Assembly (NCBI GenBank): GCA_003281085.1
Contig: QCCZ01000001.1
Location: 225,452 to 289,451, forward strand
DNA: 64,000 nucleotides
From: OCS155 cluster bacterium AG-349-E07
GTDB taxonomy: Bacteria; Actinomycetota; Acidimicrobiia; Actinomarinales; Actinomarinaceae
Direction of reading: 5' to 3'
Position numbers and translations under genes: made by a program. The first letter of the stretch is position 1, and each line of letters opens with the position of its first letter. The notes under the pieces were generated by a model. The model ran no database searches. It was given only the letters and a program-made list of their open reading frames with translations, and was not told the origin of the DNA. Of this stretch, positions 42,085-52,181 are shown piece by piece.

Positions 42085-43886
42085 TGGTTGACTTAATTAA
42101 AAAGAACGCAAAGTCATTACAGGAGAGTTTATTTTCGTCTGTCGGATCTGCAGCTTTAACTATTGCTACAACGTATCTTGTAATTAACTTTTTCAGAGGA
42201 ATGCTTGGTTTTGCATTAACGTCAGATAAAGATTGGCTGGCTGTATTAAACAATATGCAGCTATACATGGTTCAAGCATATCCAGAGGAAGATTTTATTA
42301 GAGTCTGGTTATCAGTTGGCCTTACTTTTGTCCTTGCAGGATTATCAATTGGCATTTGGAGAAGTGATGATAGAGTAAAAAGTTCTCAGGTATTTAATTC
42401 CTTTTTTAAAGGCGGACTAGGTGTACTTTTCTTTACAATAATTGCTCCAACAAATTCAAGCTTTATGGGAAATGATGGATCGGTTATAACTGAAGAAGTC
42501 TTTTCTATGGAAACAAGGTTAGGAATATTAATTCCAGTTGCTATTTTCTGTGTAATATTTTTTAGTATCCGATTTATAAATATTAACTTTACTGTAAATA
42601 GCTCTGACATGGTTTTCTTTTATTTATTCATCCCTGTTGCACTTCTTTGGTTTATCAAGCTACCCACTATTCAACTGGATCAAAATAATGAAAGAATTAT
42701 TCCTGACCCTGTAATGCCAATAGCTGATACCACAAAGATTCCTTGGACAGTCATCTTTGTATCATTCTTGGCTAGCTATTTTATTGGAATGTATCTTAAA
42801 AATATAAAAAGTATTAAGTCAATCATGTCTTTATCATGGTTTTTATTACCTCTTTTAATTTTTTCTTGGATTTTCAAAAAACCACAAATTGACATGTCAG
42901 TCGTGCTTGGCAGTGACCTTCCTATATTCGGAGCTTTCTTACTTTGGGGTTTTTTAGTAATTACTTTTGTTAATAACTCTATATTTAAAAAATATTACTC
43001 AACTTACTTAGGACTTACTTTCCTATTAACACTTGTTGGTGTCTTTTCTGGTTTACCGATGTTGGCTAAAACTTGCTTACTCTTGATAGCATTATTCTCG
43101 GTCGTGGTTCCAGCTGTATCAACTTCATCGCAGGGTAAAAGAAGTCTTTTAATCGTGTGGGCAGTTGCATTAGTTACCCTTACCTTTTTACTAAGAGGGG
43201 GAGCATCAGATACTGGCATAGTCGTTCCGGGTTCAAGTATTTTTGGAGGTTTTTCTTTAACATGGTTACTGGCCATATTTGGAACATATGTTTCTTTTCC
43301 ACTCGGAGTCTTATTGGCACTAGGGAGAAACTCAAAACTACCAATAATTAGAATTGTCTGTACTGGAATTATTGAATTAACTAGGTCTGTGCCATATATC
43401 ACATGGTTATTTTTTGCAAGCGTCACCTTAGCAGTATTTCTACCCGCAGGAGTTGAGTTCAACTTAATAGTTAGAGTGTTGATGGTGACAGCTTTTTTCA
43501 GTGGTGCTTACTTTGCAGAAAATATTAGAGGTGGTCTCCAATCTATTCCAAAAGGACAATATGAAGCGGCTGATGCTATAGGAATGAGCCCATTTCAAAA
43601 GATTTCTCTAATTATTATGCCACAGGCTCTAAGAGCAGTTATACCTACTCTTGTTAGCAGTGCTATTACAGCTTTTAAAGACTCAAGTCTTGTGACAATT
43701 ATTGGATTATTTGATTTCCTCACTATTGGAAAAACTGTTATCGGAAATCAATCAATACCTGTAAACTTTGTTGGTCATGACAGAGAGAATTTAATTTTTG
43801 TAGCAATTGTATATTGGATATTTACTTTTACGCTTTCTAGAAGAAGCATGAAAGTTGAAAAGAAGTTAGGATTAGGAGAGAGGTAA
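42084..43886 (+). CDS. Amino-acid ABC permease (AapM/BztC type), enlarged
   Basis: The 600-residue permease has a long N-terminal half with extra membrane helices (to about residue 390) before the conserved part. That part shows IELTRSVPYITWLFF, the ATPase-contact loop EAADAIGMSPFQ and PQALRAVIPTLVSS. AapM is usually near 390-430 residues, so this is expanded like its partner. It works with the first permease and the ATPase. It starts at the stop codon of the first permease. Confidence 0.88.
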   Translation: MVDLIKKNAKSLQESLFSSVGSAALTIATTYLVINFFRGMLGFALTSDKDWLAVLNNMQLYMVQAYPEEDFIRVWLSVGLTFVLAGLSIGIWRSDDRVKSSQVFNSFFKGGLGVLFFTIIAPTNSSFMGNDGSVITEEVFSMETRLGILIPVAIFCVIFFSIRFININFTVNSSDMVFFYLFIPVALLWFIKLPTIQLDQNNERIIPDPVMPIADTTKIPWTVIFVSFLASYFIGMYLKNIKSIKSIMSLSWFLLPLLIFSWIFKKPQIDMSVVLGSDLPIFGAFLLWGFLVITFVNNSIFKKYYSTYLGLTFLLTLVGVFSGLPMLAKTCLLLIALFSVVVPAVSTSSQGKRSLLIVWAVALVTLTFLLRGGASDTGIVVPGSSIFGGFSLTWLLAIFGTYVSFPLGVLLALGRNSKLPIIRIVCTGIIELTRSVPYITWLFFASVTLAVFLPAGVEFNLIVRVLMVTAFFSGAYFAENIRGGLQSIPKGQYEAADAIGMSPFQKISLIIMPQALRAVIPTLVSSAITAFKDSSLVTIIGLFDFLTIGKTVIGNQSIPVNFVGHDRENLIFVAIVYWIFTFTLSRRSMKVEKKLGLGER

Positions 43887-43892
43887 TATCGT

Positions 43893-44621
43893 ATGAGCAT
43901 AATTCAAACAAAAGATGTAAAAAAATGGTTTGGAGATTTTCAAGCATTAAAAGGTATAAGCATGGACGTTGCAGAAGGAGAGGTTCTTGTAATCTGTGGT
44001 CCATCAGGTTCAGGTAAATCTACATTCATACGATGCATTAACAGGCTTGAACAACATCAAGAAGGTCAAATAATTGTTGATGGTATAGAGCTTACAAATG
44101 ATTTGAAGAACATAGAAGCTATCAGATCTGAAGTTGGAATGGTTTTTCAGAGCTTTAATCTTTTCCCACATTTAACAGTTATGCAGAATATTACCCTTGC
44201 CCAGATATGGGTTAGAAAAAAGAATAGGGCAGAAGCTGAAGAAAAAGCAATGGAGCTTCTCGAAAGAGTTGGAATTCCAGAACAGGCTCAAAAATTTCCG
44301 GGACAGCTCTCTGGCGGTCAGCAACAAAGAGTAGCAATTGCTAGAGCACTAGCAATGGAACCAAAGATTATGCTTTTTGACGAACCTACTTCTGCATTGG
44401 ATCCTGAAATGATTAAAGAAGTATTAGATGTTATGAAAGAATTAGCACAATCTGGTATGACAATGATTGTGGTTACTCATGAAATGGGTTTTGCAAAAGA
44501 AGTCGCAGATAGAGTCATGTTATTTGACGAGGGTCAACTTGTAGAGGAAAATACTCCTGAAGAATTCTTTAATAATCCTGAGAGTGATAGAACTAAGCTA
44601 TTTTTGAGTCAAATTCTCTAG
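43893..44621 (+). CDS. Polar amino-acid ABC transporter ATPase (AapP/BztD/GlnQ type)
   Basis: The 242-residue ATPase has Walker [10 protein letters not shown], signature [16 protein letters not shown], Walker [14 protein letters not shown] and the switch His in VVTHEMGF. This is the PAAT subfamily that powers uptake of glutamate, glutamine and similar amino acids. It follows the permeases by 6 bp and completes a binding protein-permease-permease-ATPase operon. Its 3' end overlaps the convergent M20 gene by 4 bp. Confidence 0.95.
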   Translation: MSIIQTKDVKKWFGDFQALKGISMDVAEGEVLVICGPSGSGKSTFIRCINRLEQHQEGQIIVDGIELTNDLKNIEAIRSEVGMVFQSFNLFPHLTVMQNITLAQIWVRKKNRAEAEEKAMELLERVGIPEQAQKFPGQLSGGQQQRVAIARALAMEPKIMLFDEPTSALDPEMIKEVLDVMKELAQSGMTMIVVTHEMGFAKEVADRVMLFDEGQLVEENTPEEFFNNPESDRTKLFLSQIL

Positions 44622-45760
44622 AGATTATCCCATAGATTTTTTTCAGCTAAATCAATAATTGTTGTCCCCATGGCATAAGCACCATCATATATAGCTTTGT
44701 GGCCACCTGGAGCTATTGTTGCAGCGGCATATTCTGGTTGATGGTTTACGGCATTTTTAGCATCTATAGACAACATAGGGTGAATTGAAGGGAATACTTG
44801 AGAAATATTTCCCATATCTGTTGATCCTAAACCAGGGCTTGTAGCGTCTTTTTGTAAAATCATTTTTCGTTCTATATCAGCAGAATTAGCAACGTATAGT
44901 TCATACATTGTTTTATTATTATCAATTTCTTCATAGCGGTAATCAGGAAAAGTTATTTTTACTTCACACTTTGTAGACATAGCTGCTGCATTAGCAAAAT
45001 TGTAAAAATCACTTTCAAGTTTGTCTAGCCCCTCTTTATTTAATGATCTCAAATACCATTCAGACTTTGTGTATGAAGGGATTATATTTGGCTTAAATCC
45101 TCCATCTTTGATAACACCGTGCATTCTGTTGCTCTGTACCATTTGCTGTCTATAGGTTGAAGCATTTACAAAAAGTTGGATTTGTGCATCTAAAGCATTT
45201 ATTCCTTCTTGGGGTGCTCCAGCAGCATGAGCATCTTTACCAAAAAACTCAACAGTGTATTGCTGTATGGTTGTAAAAGTAGGATTAACTACATTTTCGT
45301 ATCCTGGATGAATCATCATTGAGCATTTAGCATCCTCAAAAGCTCCATTATCAAGTAAAATAATTTTTCCTCCACCACCTTCTTCAGCTGGAGTTCCAAG
45401 AAGTTTGACTCTAATACCTAAATCATCCGCTAAATCTTGCAGGCCTAAACCAGCACCAATTGATGCAGTTGCAATGATATTATGTCCACATGCATGTCCA
45501 ATTTCTGGTAGAGCATCATATTCAACACACAACACGACAAGGGGTCCAGAATCTCCAAAAGTTACATCAAAAGCCGTATCAAGATTATGTGAAGGATAAT
45601 TAACTTTTGCATTCTTGCTCTCAATAAAATTTACTAAGTATTTTGAAGTTTCATATTCCTCAAATCCTAGTTCTGGGTTGTGGTACATCCAATCACTTAC
45701 ATCACAAAGCTCTTTGTGAAGACTATCTAGAGTATCTCTGAACTTTTCTTTATTAGTCAT
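44618..45760 (-). CDS. M20-family amidohydrolase/peptidase
   Basis: The 380-residue metallohydrolase has the M20D-type HACGHN metal motif, [15 protein letters not shown] with catalytic Glu, a dimerisation domain in the middle and a late His in [10 protein letters not shown]. Relatives cleave N-acyl or p-aminobenzoyl amino acids and some dipeptides. Its place beside an amino-acid transporter fits peptide or amino-acid conjugate use. It overlaps the start of the 45757 gene's stop by 4 bp on the same strand. Confidence 0.87.
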   Translation of the reverse strand: MTNKEKFRDTLDSLHKELCDVSDWMYHNPELGFEEYETSKYLVNFIESKNAKVNYPSHNLDTAFDVTFGDSGPLVVLCVEYDALPEIGHACGHNIIATASIGAGLGLQDLADDLGIRVKLLGTPAEEGGGGKIILLDNGAFEDAKCSMMIHPGYENVVNPTFTTIQQYTVEFFGKDAHAAGAPQEGINALDAQIQLFVNASTYRQQMVQSNRMHGVIKDGGFKPNIIPSYTKSEWYLRSLNKEGLDKLESDFYNFANAAAMSTKCEVKITFPDYRYEEIDNNKTMYELYVANSADIERKMILQKDATSPGLGSTDMGNISQVFPSIHPMLSIDAKNAVNHQPEYAAATIAPGGHKAIYDGAYAMGTTIIDLAEKNLWDNL

Positions 45761-47046
45761 GATTCAATTTTAGTAAAATAATTTGCATCATACACACTGG
45801 AATTGTTCCAGATTATCCAATCAAGTCCCATATCTTCTGCAGCTTTTATATTTAATCTTACATCTTCTGGAGTATGCCAAAATCCTTGCAAATAAGGCCT
45901 CAACTGTTCAACCTTAGTCCCTCTGTACAGCCCATCGCTGAGTGCAGCAGTAACAACTTCATAGGGATGTTTGTTTGGATATTTATAACCAAAGGATCCA
46001 TTTGAGTAATGAGACGGATAAACCATTGGTGATATAAAATCTACTGATTTAACAATAGTTTCCAAATGTTGACCAATTCCATTATCAGACTTAGATTGTA
46101 AAACATATCCAAATATGTCTGCAGACACTAAACAGCCTTCTCCATGAAGTATTTTTGTTGCCTCATGTAAAAATGAATTTATATTGCGTGTTCTATTTTC
46201 AAAATTGCTTTCTTCTTCATAAACTAAATGGTGATTCATTGCATCTGGGTATCTAATATAATCAAATTGAATCTCGTCAAAACCTAAATGGCATGCTTCT
46301 ATTGCAATATTTAATACATAATTTCTACTTTTTTGATCACTTGGATCAAGAAAATATTGTCCATTTTTTGAAAAAATAGAATTAGTTATAGAGTTAAATA
46401 CAGATGATTCTTCGTATGTTTTTGCAAATAAAGGATCTTGGAACGCAACAACTCTTCCAATTAAATATAAATTGTGATTGGTTTTAAGATCTACCAGAGA
46501 TGCTTTGTTAAATTTTACTCTTTCAATATTAACTTCATAGCTTTCTTGAACATTGCTGTCGTACATTAAGTGACCGTGGTCTGTTTTAACATCAATAACT
46601 AGAGTGTTCACAACTGTTTCGTCAATTATTGTTTTAATTGATGACATTTTGTCTGAATTTAAAAAGTCATAGCTATTTAAATAAATTCCTTTGATTCCAC
46701 CAAATTCATTAACAAATTCTCTATATTTATAAATTGCTAGTTTTTTATTCACTTCTTTGTTAATTTGAATAATTGAGTTTTCATAACTTTTAATTAAATT
46801 ATTTTGAAACTCTAAATCAGCTACCTCTAGTTCGTCTAATTTGATTTTAAGAAGAGCTGCTTGGTCATTAGTCAAACTAATTTCATCTGGATTTTTTACT
46901 TGAGCTTTAACTACGGTATGAATTAACTCAGTTTTTATGTTTTTTACAAGTTCTAAATAGTTAATATTTTCATTTTCAAAATTCTCAATAGTAAGTGGAA
47001 AAACAATTAATAAAATAGATAAAAATATAAAAACTACCCTGTTCAT
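45757..47046 (-). CDS. Putative glycoside hydrolase (DUF4015 type), membrane-anchored
   Basis: The 429-residue protein has an N-terminal signal anchor (about 2-18) and a TIM-barrel-like domain with VNTLVIDVKTDHGHLMYDS, RVVAFQDPLFA and GFDEIQFDYIRYP. These are DUF4015 features, with candidate acidic catalytic residues in the last motif. A helical stretch (about 25-120) separates anchor and barrel. Substrate is unknown; cell-wall or extracellular glycans are plausible. It ends in a 4-bp overlap with the M20 gene. Confidence 0.8.
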   Translation of the reverse strand: MNRVVFIFLSILLIVFPLTIENFENENINYLELVKNIKTELIHTVVKAQVKNPDEISLTNDQAALLKIKLDELEVADLEFQNNLIKSYENSIIQINKEVNKKLAIYKYREFVNEFGGIKGIYLNSYDFLNSDKMSSIKTIIDETVVNTLVIDVKTDHGHLMYDSNVQESYEVNIERVKFNKASLVDLKTNHNLYLIGRVVAFQDPLFAKTYEESSVFNSITNSIFSKNGQYFLDPSDQKSRNYVLNIAIEACHLGFDEIQFDYIRYPDAMNHHLVYEEESNFENRTRNINSFLHEATKILHGEGCLVSADIFGYVLQSKSDNGIGQHLETIVKSVDFISPMVYPSHYSNGSFGYKYPNKHPYEVVTAALSDGLYRGTKVEQLRPYLQGFWHTPEDVRLNIKAAEDMGLDWIIWNNSSVYDANYFTKIES

Positions 47047-47157
47047 AGTTTCATATTAAGGTGTCTTATTAAAATATCCAAAAGTTAGGCAATTAAAAAT
47101 AGAAATAAAAGATAAACTTAATAATATAATTTATTTTTTATTTAAGAGGAGCTCTCA

Positions 47158-48849
47158 ATGTCAGATAGTCAACTAGTCGGTCTAGCTAAAGATTTTTTTC
47201 AAAATTCTTTAGATTCTTCACCAACATCAGCAATTATGCGAGGGCATAAAAAATATTTTGATCAAATAGAAGAACTCACAGAAGAGCAATTCCAAAAAGA
47301 AAAAGATATAGTTGATACATTTATTCAGCGTTTAAACGCTATTGAGAAAGATAATTTAACAAGTAGAGAAAAAGTAACTCATGGAATGTTGGAATTTGCT
47401 CTTAGTTCAAACAAAGACTCACTTCTTGATAGAAGTTGGGAATTTGGAGCTGGAGTAGCCGGCTTTACAGGATTCTTAATTGATTACAATCAACAAATGT
47501 TTGTACCTGATTCTGAATCAGCAGACATGATGTTAAAAAGACTTGAATTATACAAGAGACTGTACACTCAAATTGCCGACGTTCAAAAATTGGGTTTAAA
47601 TAATAATAGAGTTGCAACAGAAAGAAACCTATTACGAACTATTGATCAATTAGAAAACTACCTAACTTCTTCTTTGGATCAGGATCCATTGCTTTTAGTC
47701 AACTTCTCACCAGAGATTTCAGATTCAGAAATATCTGAATGGAAAGATAAAGCAAAAAAAATTATTGAAGTAAATATTAGGCCAACTGTATCAGCTTACT
47801 TAGATCAATTAAAAACTGAGCATCTTCCTAAAGGGCGAGGAGATGACAATTGTGGGATTATGTGGATTGATGGTGGAGAAGAGTCTTATTTAAGATCATT
47901 AAGAAAATACACAGGACACAAAGAAATAACTGTAAAAGAAGTTCATGAAATAGGTCTATCAGAAATAGAGAGATTAAAAAAAGAATTTTTTGAAATTGGA
48001 AAAAATGTATTTGATGGAGTTGATACTCCTGAAGATGTAATACACAAAATGCAAACAGAACCATCAATGAGATATGAAAGCAAAGAGCAGATGTTACAGT
48101 TAGCAATTGATACCATAGAAAGATCATATAAGCCTTTAGATGAGTGGTTCACAGTGTTTCCAAAATCTCCATGTAAAGTTCTTCCGGTACCTGCTGAATC
48201 TGAGCAACATGCTCCTCCGGCTTATTACTACCCGCCTTTACCAGATGGTTCAAGAGATGGTACGTATTTTCTTAATACATATAAAGCAGAAACAAAAAGC
48301 ATATTTGAGGCTGAATCTGTTGCTTTTCATGAGGCTATACCGGGACATCACCTTGATAGAACTATTGCAGTTGAGCTTCAAGACGTACCAGATTTTCAAA
48401 AGTATGTTGCTTCCACGGCATTTGTTGAGGGGTGGGGACTCTATTCAGAGCAATTAGCTAATGAAATGGGTTTATACTCCAATGATGTACAACAGCTAGG
48501 AAGACTTGGAAATGATGCATGGAGAGCTTGTCGTCTTGTTCTTGATACAGGCATGCATGGCATGGGTTGGTCAAGAGAAAACGCAATTAATTTTTTCAAA
48601 GCAAATTCTCCAATTGAAGCTATAAATGCTGAAATCGAGACAGATCGATATATTGCTTGGCCGGGACAAGCATGTTCATATAAAATGGGTCAGTTAAAGA
48701 TCGAAGAATTACGTAGAAAAGCTGAAAACGAACTAGGAGATAAGTTCGACATTAGATACTTCCACGATGAAGTTCTATGCGACGGGGGAATTACTCTTCC
48801 TATTTTAGAAAATAAGATTAACTCTTTTATTGCAAAATATAAAAGTTAA
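47158..48849 (+). CDS. DUF885 family metallopeptidase-like protein
   Basis: The 563-residue protein matches DUF885, a predicted metallopeptidase family. The metal motif is AFHEAIPGHHLDR (HExxxxHH arrangement) near residue 395, followed by FVEGWGLYSEQLANEMGLY with a further Glu. There is no signal peptide. It probably hydrolyses peptides in the cytoplasm. The start follows AAGAGGAGCTCTCA. It is divergent from the DUF4015 gene and overlaps the end of the DUF418 gene by 4 bp. Confidence 0.87.
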   Translation: MSDSQLVGLAKDFFQNSLDSSPTSAIMRGHKKYFDQIEELTEEQFQKEKDIVDTFIQRLNAIEKDNLTSREKVTHGMLEFALSSNKDSLLDRSWEFGAGVAGFTGFLIDYNQQMFVPDSESADMMLKRLELYKRLYTQIADVQKLGLNNNRVATERNLLRTIDQLENYLTSSLDQDPLLLVNFSPEISDSEISEWKDKAKKIIEVNIRPTVSAYLDQLKTEHLPKGRGDDNCGIMWIDGGEESYLRSLRKYTGHKEITVKEVHEIGLSEIERLKKEFFEIGKNVFDGVDTPEDVIHKMQTEPSMRYESKEQMLQLAIDTIERSYKPLDEWFTVFPKSPCKVLPVPAESEQHAPPAYYYPPLPDGSRDGTYFLNTYKAETKSIFEAESVAFHEAIPGHHLDRTIAVELQDVPDFQKYVASTAFVEGWGLYSEQLANEMGLYSNDVQQLGRLGNDAWRACRLVLDTGMHGMGWSRENAINFFKANSPIEAINAEIETDRYIAWPGQACSYKMGQLKIEELRRKAENELGDKFDIRYFHDEVLCDGGITLPILENKINSFIAKYKS

Positions 48850-49988
48850 ACAAAAAGATAAGTTAGTTTTCTCCAAAACCATTCTAGAGGTCCATAATTA
48901 AATCTATCTAAAATTGGTTTTGACCAAGATATTTGAATCATCCAAACTGTAAATACATAGACTATTAACTGTGATCTTGAAAACGTATCTAAACCAAATG
49001 CACCTAAGATAAAAACTCCAAAGACTGTCTGAATAATATAATTTGTAAATGCCAACTTACCGCATGCTCGCAATCTTTCACTTATAGAATCTTTTAGTTT
49101 CAAATTAAGAATTGTCAAAAGTCCTGTATATCCTAAAACCATTGGTATGACTGATAGAGTGTTAAAAATATTGCTGATGAAAAGGACAGATGGATCATAG
49201 TTTGAACTAATAAGCAAATAGATACTGAAGACAGCCAAGGGTAAGCCTATTGAAAATCCAAAAAGAGACATTTTTTTATAATATGATATTTCTTTTTTAC
49301 CTTGAATTATGTTTAATTTGTATAACAAAAAACCAAATAGCATTAAAGATATTGCTCTAAAAAATGCTCCAATATACCACCACATGGCAACAAGATTGCC
49401 CCAAGATTCTGAATCTGGAAACCAAAACTTACCATATGATAATGTACCGCCTTCACTGGCTAAAAGAACCCACTCTTCCTGCGAAATCAAGTTTCCACTT
49501 GTATCGTATAACGAAGAGAAATAGTTTGTTATTAAAATAAATGCTGTCATCAAAAAAACTATTGCGGCAAATATGAATTTCGGATTTTCAACTTTGGGAA
49601 ATATGATTAGCAAAAAAGCACAAATTGCATATGGTGCAAGTACATCACCTTCCCAAATTGATAAGTGAATCAGCCCAAAACAAAATAATAAAAAATTTCT
49701 CCAAATAGCTAGTATTTTTGGTTTTGAAGTCTTTTTTTCTGCATTATCTAAAAATATCACTATGCCAACACCAAAAAGCATAGAAAATAAACCCATCATT
49801 TTTTGTTCAAAAAACACTGATGAAATCACCACAACTATCCAATCAAGAGTATTATCAATTCCGTATGTTGACTGATTTGTAGTTGCAGTAAGCGGAAGGC
49901 CAAACGCTATAACGTTTATTACAAGTATTCCGAGTAGAGCAAAACCTCTAATAAAATCTAAATTTGTAATTCTCTGAACAGAGTTCAT
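48846..49988 (-). CDS. DUF418/DUF1624-type membrane protein
   Basis: The 380-residue protein has about ten membrane helices, beginning RITNLDFIRGFALLGILVIN, the hallmark of DUF418 proteins such as YeiB. The C-terminal region FTNYIIQTVFGVFILG and GPLEWFWRKLTYL matches the DUF418 domain proper. The function is unknown; relatives are suspected acyl- or heparan-type membrane transferases. Confidence 0.85.
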   Translation of the reverse strand: MNSVQRITNLDFIRGFALLGILVINVIAFGLPLTATTNQSTYGIDNTLDWIVVVISSVFFEQKMMGLFSMLFGVGIVIFLDNAEKKTSKPKILAIWRNFLLFCFGLIHLSIWEGDVLAPYAICAFLLIIFPKVENPKFIFAAIVFLMTAFILITNYFSSLYDTSGNLISQEEWVLLASEGGTLSYGKFWFPDSESWGNLVAMWWYIGAFFRAISLMLFGFLLYKLNIIQGKKEISYYKKMSLFGFSIGLPLAVFSIYLLISSNYDPSVLFISNIFNTLSVIPMVLGYTGLLTILNLKLKDSISERLRACGKLAFTNYIIQTVFGVFILGAFGLDTFSRSQLIVYVFTVWMIQISWSKPILDRFNYGPLEWFWRKLTYLFV

Positions 49989-50000
49989 TAAAAATTTATA

Positions 50001-50219
50001 TTACTCTTCTTCTTCAGAGTAGCTTTTATTAAACATCCATAGGATTGTGTACGCCAGAGCAAGACCGAAAATATAGAAATTGAAGTTCTCAACTTCATTA
50101 ATTTGTAACCCAAAAATACCATCAATGATTGCAATAAATACTCTTAGAACTATTCCGGTTCCAACTAATCTGATAAAACTAAACTTTTTTAAAAAAAGAA
50201 TTATGTTGCCTGTATCCAT
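50001..50219 (-). CDS. Small membrane protein of unknown function
   Basis: The 72-residue protein has two or three hydrophobic segments and an acidic tail ending SYSEEEE. It lies between hspR and the DUF418 gene on the same strand, with about 10 bp on each side, so it may be the last gene of the dnaK operon. No family is recognised. Confidence 0.6.
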   Translation of the reverse strand: MDTGNIILFLKKFSFIRLVGTGIVLRVFIAIIDGIFGLQINEVENFNFYIFGLALAYTILWMFNKSYSEEEE

Positions 50220-50229
50220 CTAGCTTATC

Positions 50230-50619
50230 TTAATTTGTTTTTTTAATTGATTTGTTAGTTTTTTTAACAATTTCATTTTTATAACTTTTGTGTATTTCTC
50301 GTTCTTTATTTCTTGAATCAACTTTTTGAGTAGACATTTCATCTTCTAAAGAGATTATTTTACTCTGTAATTCTTCTATTTTGTCTTTCATTTCATATAT
50401 GATTTTTATTCCATCTAAATTTATACCTCTCTGAGAAAGATTTTGAATCTGAATTAATTTATCTATGTCTTCCTGTGAATATCTCCTTGTTCCTCCACCT
50501 GTTCTAAAAGGTTTAATTAAACCTTTTTGTTCGTATGTTCTTATTGTTTGTTGATGGATTCCTGAAAGAGTTGATGCTACGGAAATAAAATATATTGCTT
50601 TCGAGTCTTCATTATTCAT
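50230..50619 (-). CDS. hspR: MerR-family heat-shock repressor HspR
   Basis: HspR binds HAIR operators together with DnaK and represses the dnaK operon in actinobacteria. The protein of about 129 residues has the MerR winged helix with SGIHQQTIRTYEQKGLIKP and GGGTRRYSQEDI, then a coiled coil (about 65-105) and a basic tail. The ATG at 50619 is preferred to one 33 bp upstream because it directly precedes the fold and has GAGGG upstream. It overlaps dnaJ by 8 bp, giving the order dnaK-grpE-dnaJ-hspR. Confidence 0.92.
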   Translation of the reverse strand: MNNEDSKAIYFISVASTLSGIHQQTIRTYEQKGLIKPFRTGGGTRRYSQEDIDKLIQIQNLSQRGINLDGIKIIYEMKDKIEELQSKIISLEDEMSTQKVDSRNKEREIHKSYKNEIVKKTNKSIKKTN

Positions 50620-51697
50620 ACAAATAATCCCTCGGAGAGTCTCCAGACTCAAATTGATCTCTATAGTTTTCCAAATGTTTTTTTGCAGATCTTGATAAAT
50701 TTGTTGGAGGGGTTATGAAAACTTTTATAAATAAATCTCCTGGCCTTCTGCCTTGCGGAGCAATTCCCTCACCTTTTATTTTAAAAGTTTTTCCACTTGG
50801 AGTACCCGCAGGAATTTTTAATGTTACCGATTTTTTAAGCGTTGGTATCTTTACACTTGCACCAAGAGCTGCCTCTGTAAATAGCAAAGGAACTTCTAGA
50901 ATAAGATCGCTATTGTTTCTTTTAAAGAATTTGTGTGGTTCAACGGCAACTTGAACTAATAAATCTCCATCTGGTGCGCCTGCATCTCCAGGACCGCCTC
51001 TTCCTCGTAATCTAATAACTGTACCATTATCTACTCCGGCAGGGACTTTTACTTTTATTGACTCATTCTCTATTACTGAGCCAGAACTTCTACAAGTTTT
51101 ACAGGCTTTATCAATAATATTTCCCTGCCCTTTGCAAGCTGTACATGTTTGAGCAAAAGAAAAAAATCCTTGATTTGAAGCTGTCTGTCCACTTCCATTG
51201 CAAATGTTACATCTATGGAAAGCTTCTCCTTTATCTGCTCCTGTTCCTTTACAGTAAGAACATACTACTTCCTTTCTGAGAGGAACTACACTTTCTACTC
51301 CTGAAGCCGCATCATTAAAAGATATATTAATATTTGTTTGATAAGTCTGGCCCTTTCTTCTTCCACCAGCACCTCCGAATCCAAATATATCTCCGAGATT
51401 TCCAAATAAATCACCGAAATCCTCTACATTAAACCCTTGTCCGCCAAATCCTCCAAACCCTGAAGCACCCATCGCACGAACCTGGTCATACTCTTGTCTT
51501 TTCTTTTCATCACCGAGAACCGAGCTAGCTTCTGAAATTTCTTTGAATTTTTTTTCAGCTTCAGTATCTCCCGGGTTTAAGTCCGGATGATTTTCTCTTG
51601 CAAGCTTCTTATACGCTTTTTTTATTTCTTCAGTACTTGCCTCTTTTGTTACGCCCAGGGTGGCGTAAAAGTCTTTGTCTAACCAGTCTCTACTCAC
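50612..51697 (-). CDS. dnaJ: Chaperone DnaJ
   Basis: The 361-residue co-chaperone has the J domain with HPD (ENHPDLNPGD), a Gly/Phe-rich stretch (about 78-110), four zinc repeats (CSYCKGTG, CNICNGSG, CTACKGQG, CKTCRSSG) and the C-terminal substrate domains. It stimulates DnaK ATPase and delivers substrates. It overlaps grpE by 8 bp. Confidence 0.96.
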   Translation of the reverse strand: MSRDWLDKDFYATLGVTKEASTEEIKKAYKKLARENHPDLNPGDTEAEKKFKEISEASSVLGDEKKRQEYDQVRAMGASGFGGFGGQGFNVEDFGDLFGNLGDIFGFGGAGGRRKGQTYQTNINISFNDAASGVESVVPLRKEVVCSYCKGTGADKGEAFHRCNICNGSGQTASNQGFFSFAQTCTACKGQGNIIDKACKTCRSSGSVIENESIKVKVPAGVDNGTVIRLRGRGGPGDAGAPDGDLLVQVAVEPHKFFKRNNSDLILEVPLLFTEAALGASVKIPTLKKSVTLKIPAGTPSGKTFKIKGEGIAPQGRRPGDLFIKVFITPPTNLSRSAKKHLENYRDQFESGDSPRDYLYE

Positions 51698-52181
51698 TTT
51701 TCACTTTAACCATTGCAGGGCGAATCAAACTACCCTGAAATAGATATCCTTTGCGTAGAACCGCATCGATTATCTGCGAATCACCTTCACCAGAATGTTC
51801 AACAGCTTCATGTAGAGATGGATCAAAATTTTCTCCAATTTTCCCTACTTCTTCAACTTGTAAGTCCTGGAGAACTGAGGTAAGTATACTATTTAGTGCT
51901 TCTACTTCTTTAGCTACTTTTTCCTGTGCCATAGCCATTTCAAAATTATCAATGAGTGGAAAAATAGCATTAACGAAGTAAGCTATTGAAGCAGCTCCAA
52001 TATTTTCTTTCTCTTTTTCGGCTCTTTTTTTGTAATTGTCAAAATCAGCAGCAAGTCTTAAATAGTCGTCTTTTATTTTTTCGTATTGTGACAGAGAGAC
52101 AGTTGATTCTTCAGATTCTTCATTAACTGCTTTATCTGAAGTTTTGTCTACTTCATCAATAGAGGGTTCTTCCTTATTCAT
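51690..52181 (-). CDS. grpE: Nucleotide exchange factor GrpE
   Basis: The 163-residue protein has an acidic N-terminal tail, a long dimer-forming helix with [20 protein letters not shown] and the compact C-terminal part ending [20 protein letters not shown]. It releases ADP from DnaK. It overlaps both dnaK and dnaJ by 8 bp. Confidence 0.95.
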   Translation of the reverse strand: MNKEEPSIDEVDKTSDKAVNEESEESTVSLSQYEKIKDDYLRLAADFDNYKKRAEKEKENIGAASIAYFVNAIFPLIDNFEMAMAQEKVAKEVEALNSILTSVLQDLQVEEVGKIGENFDPSLHEAVEHSGEGDSQIIDAVLRKGYLFQGSLIRPAMVKVKSE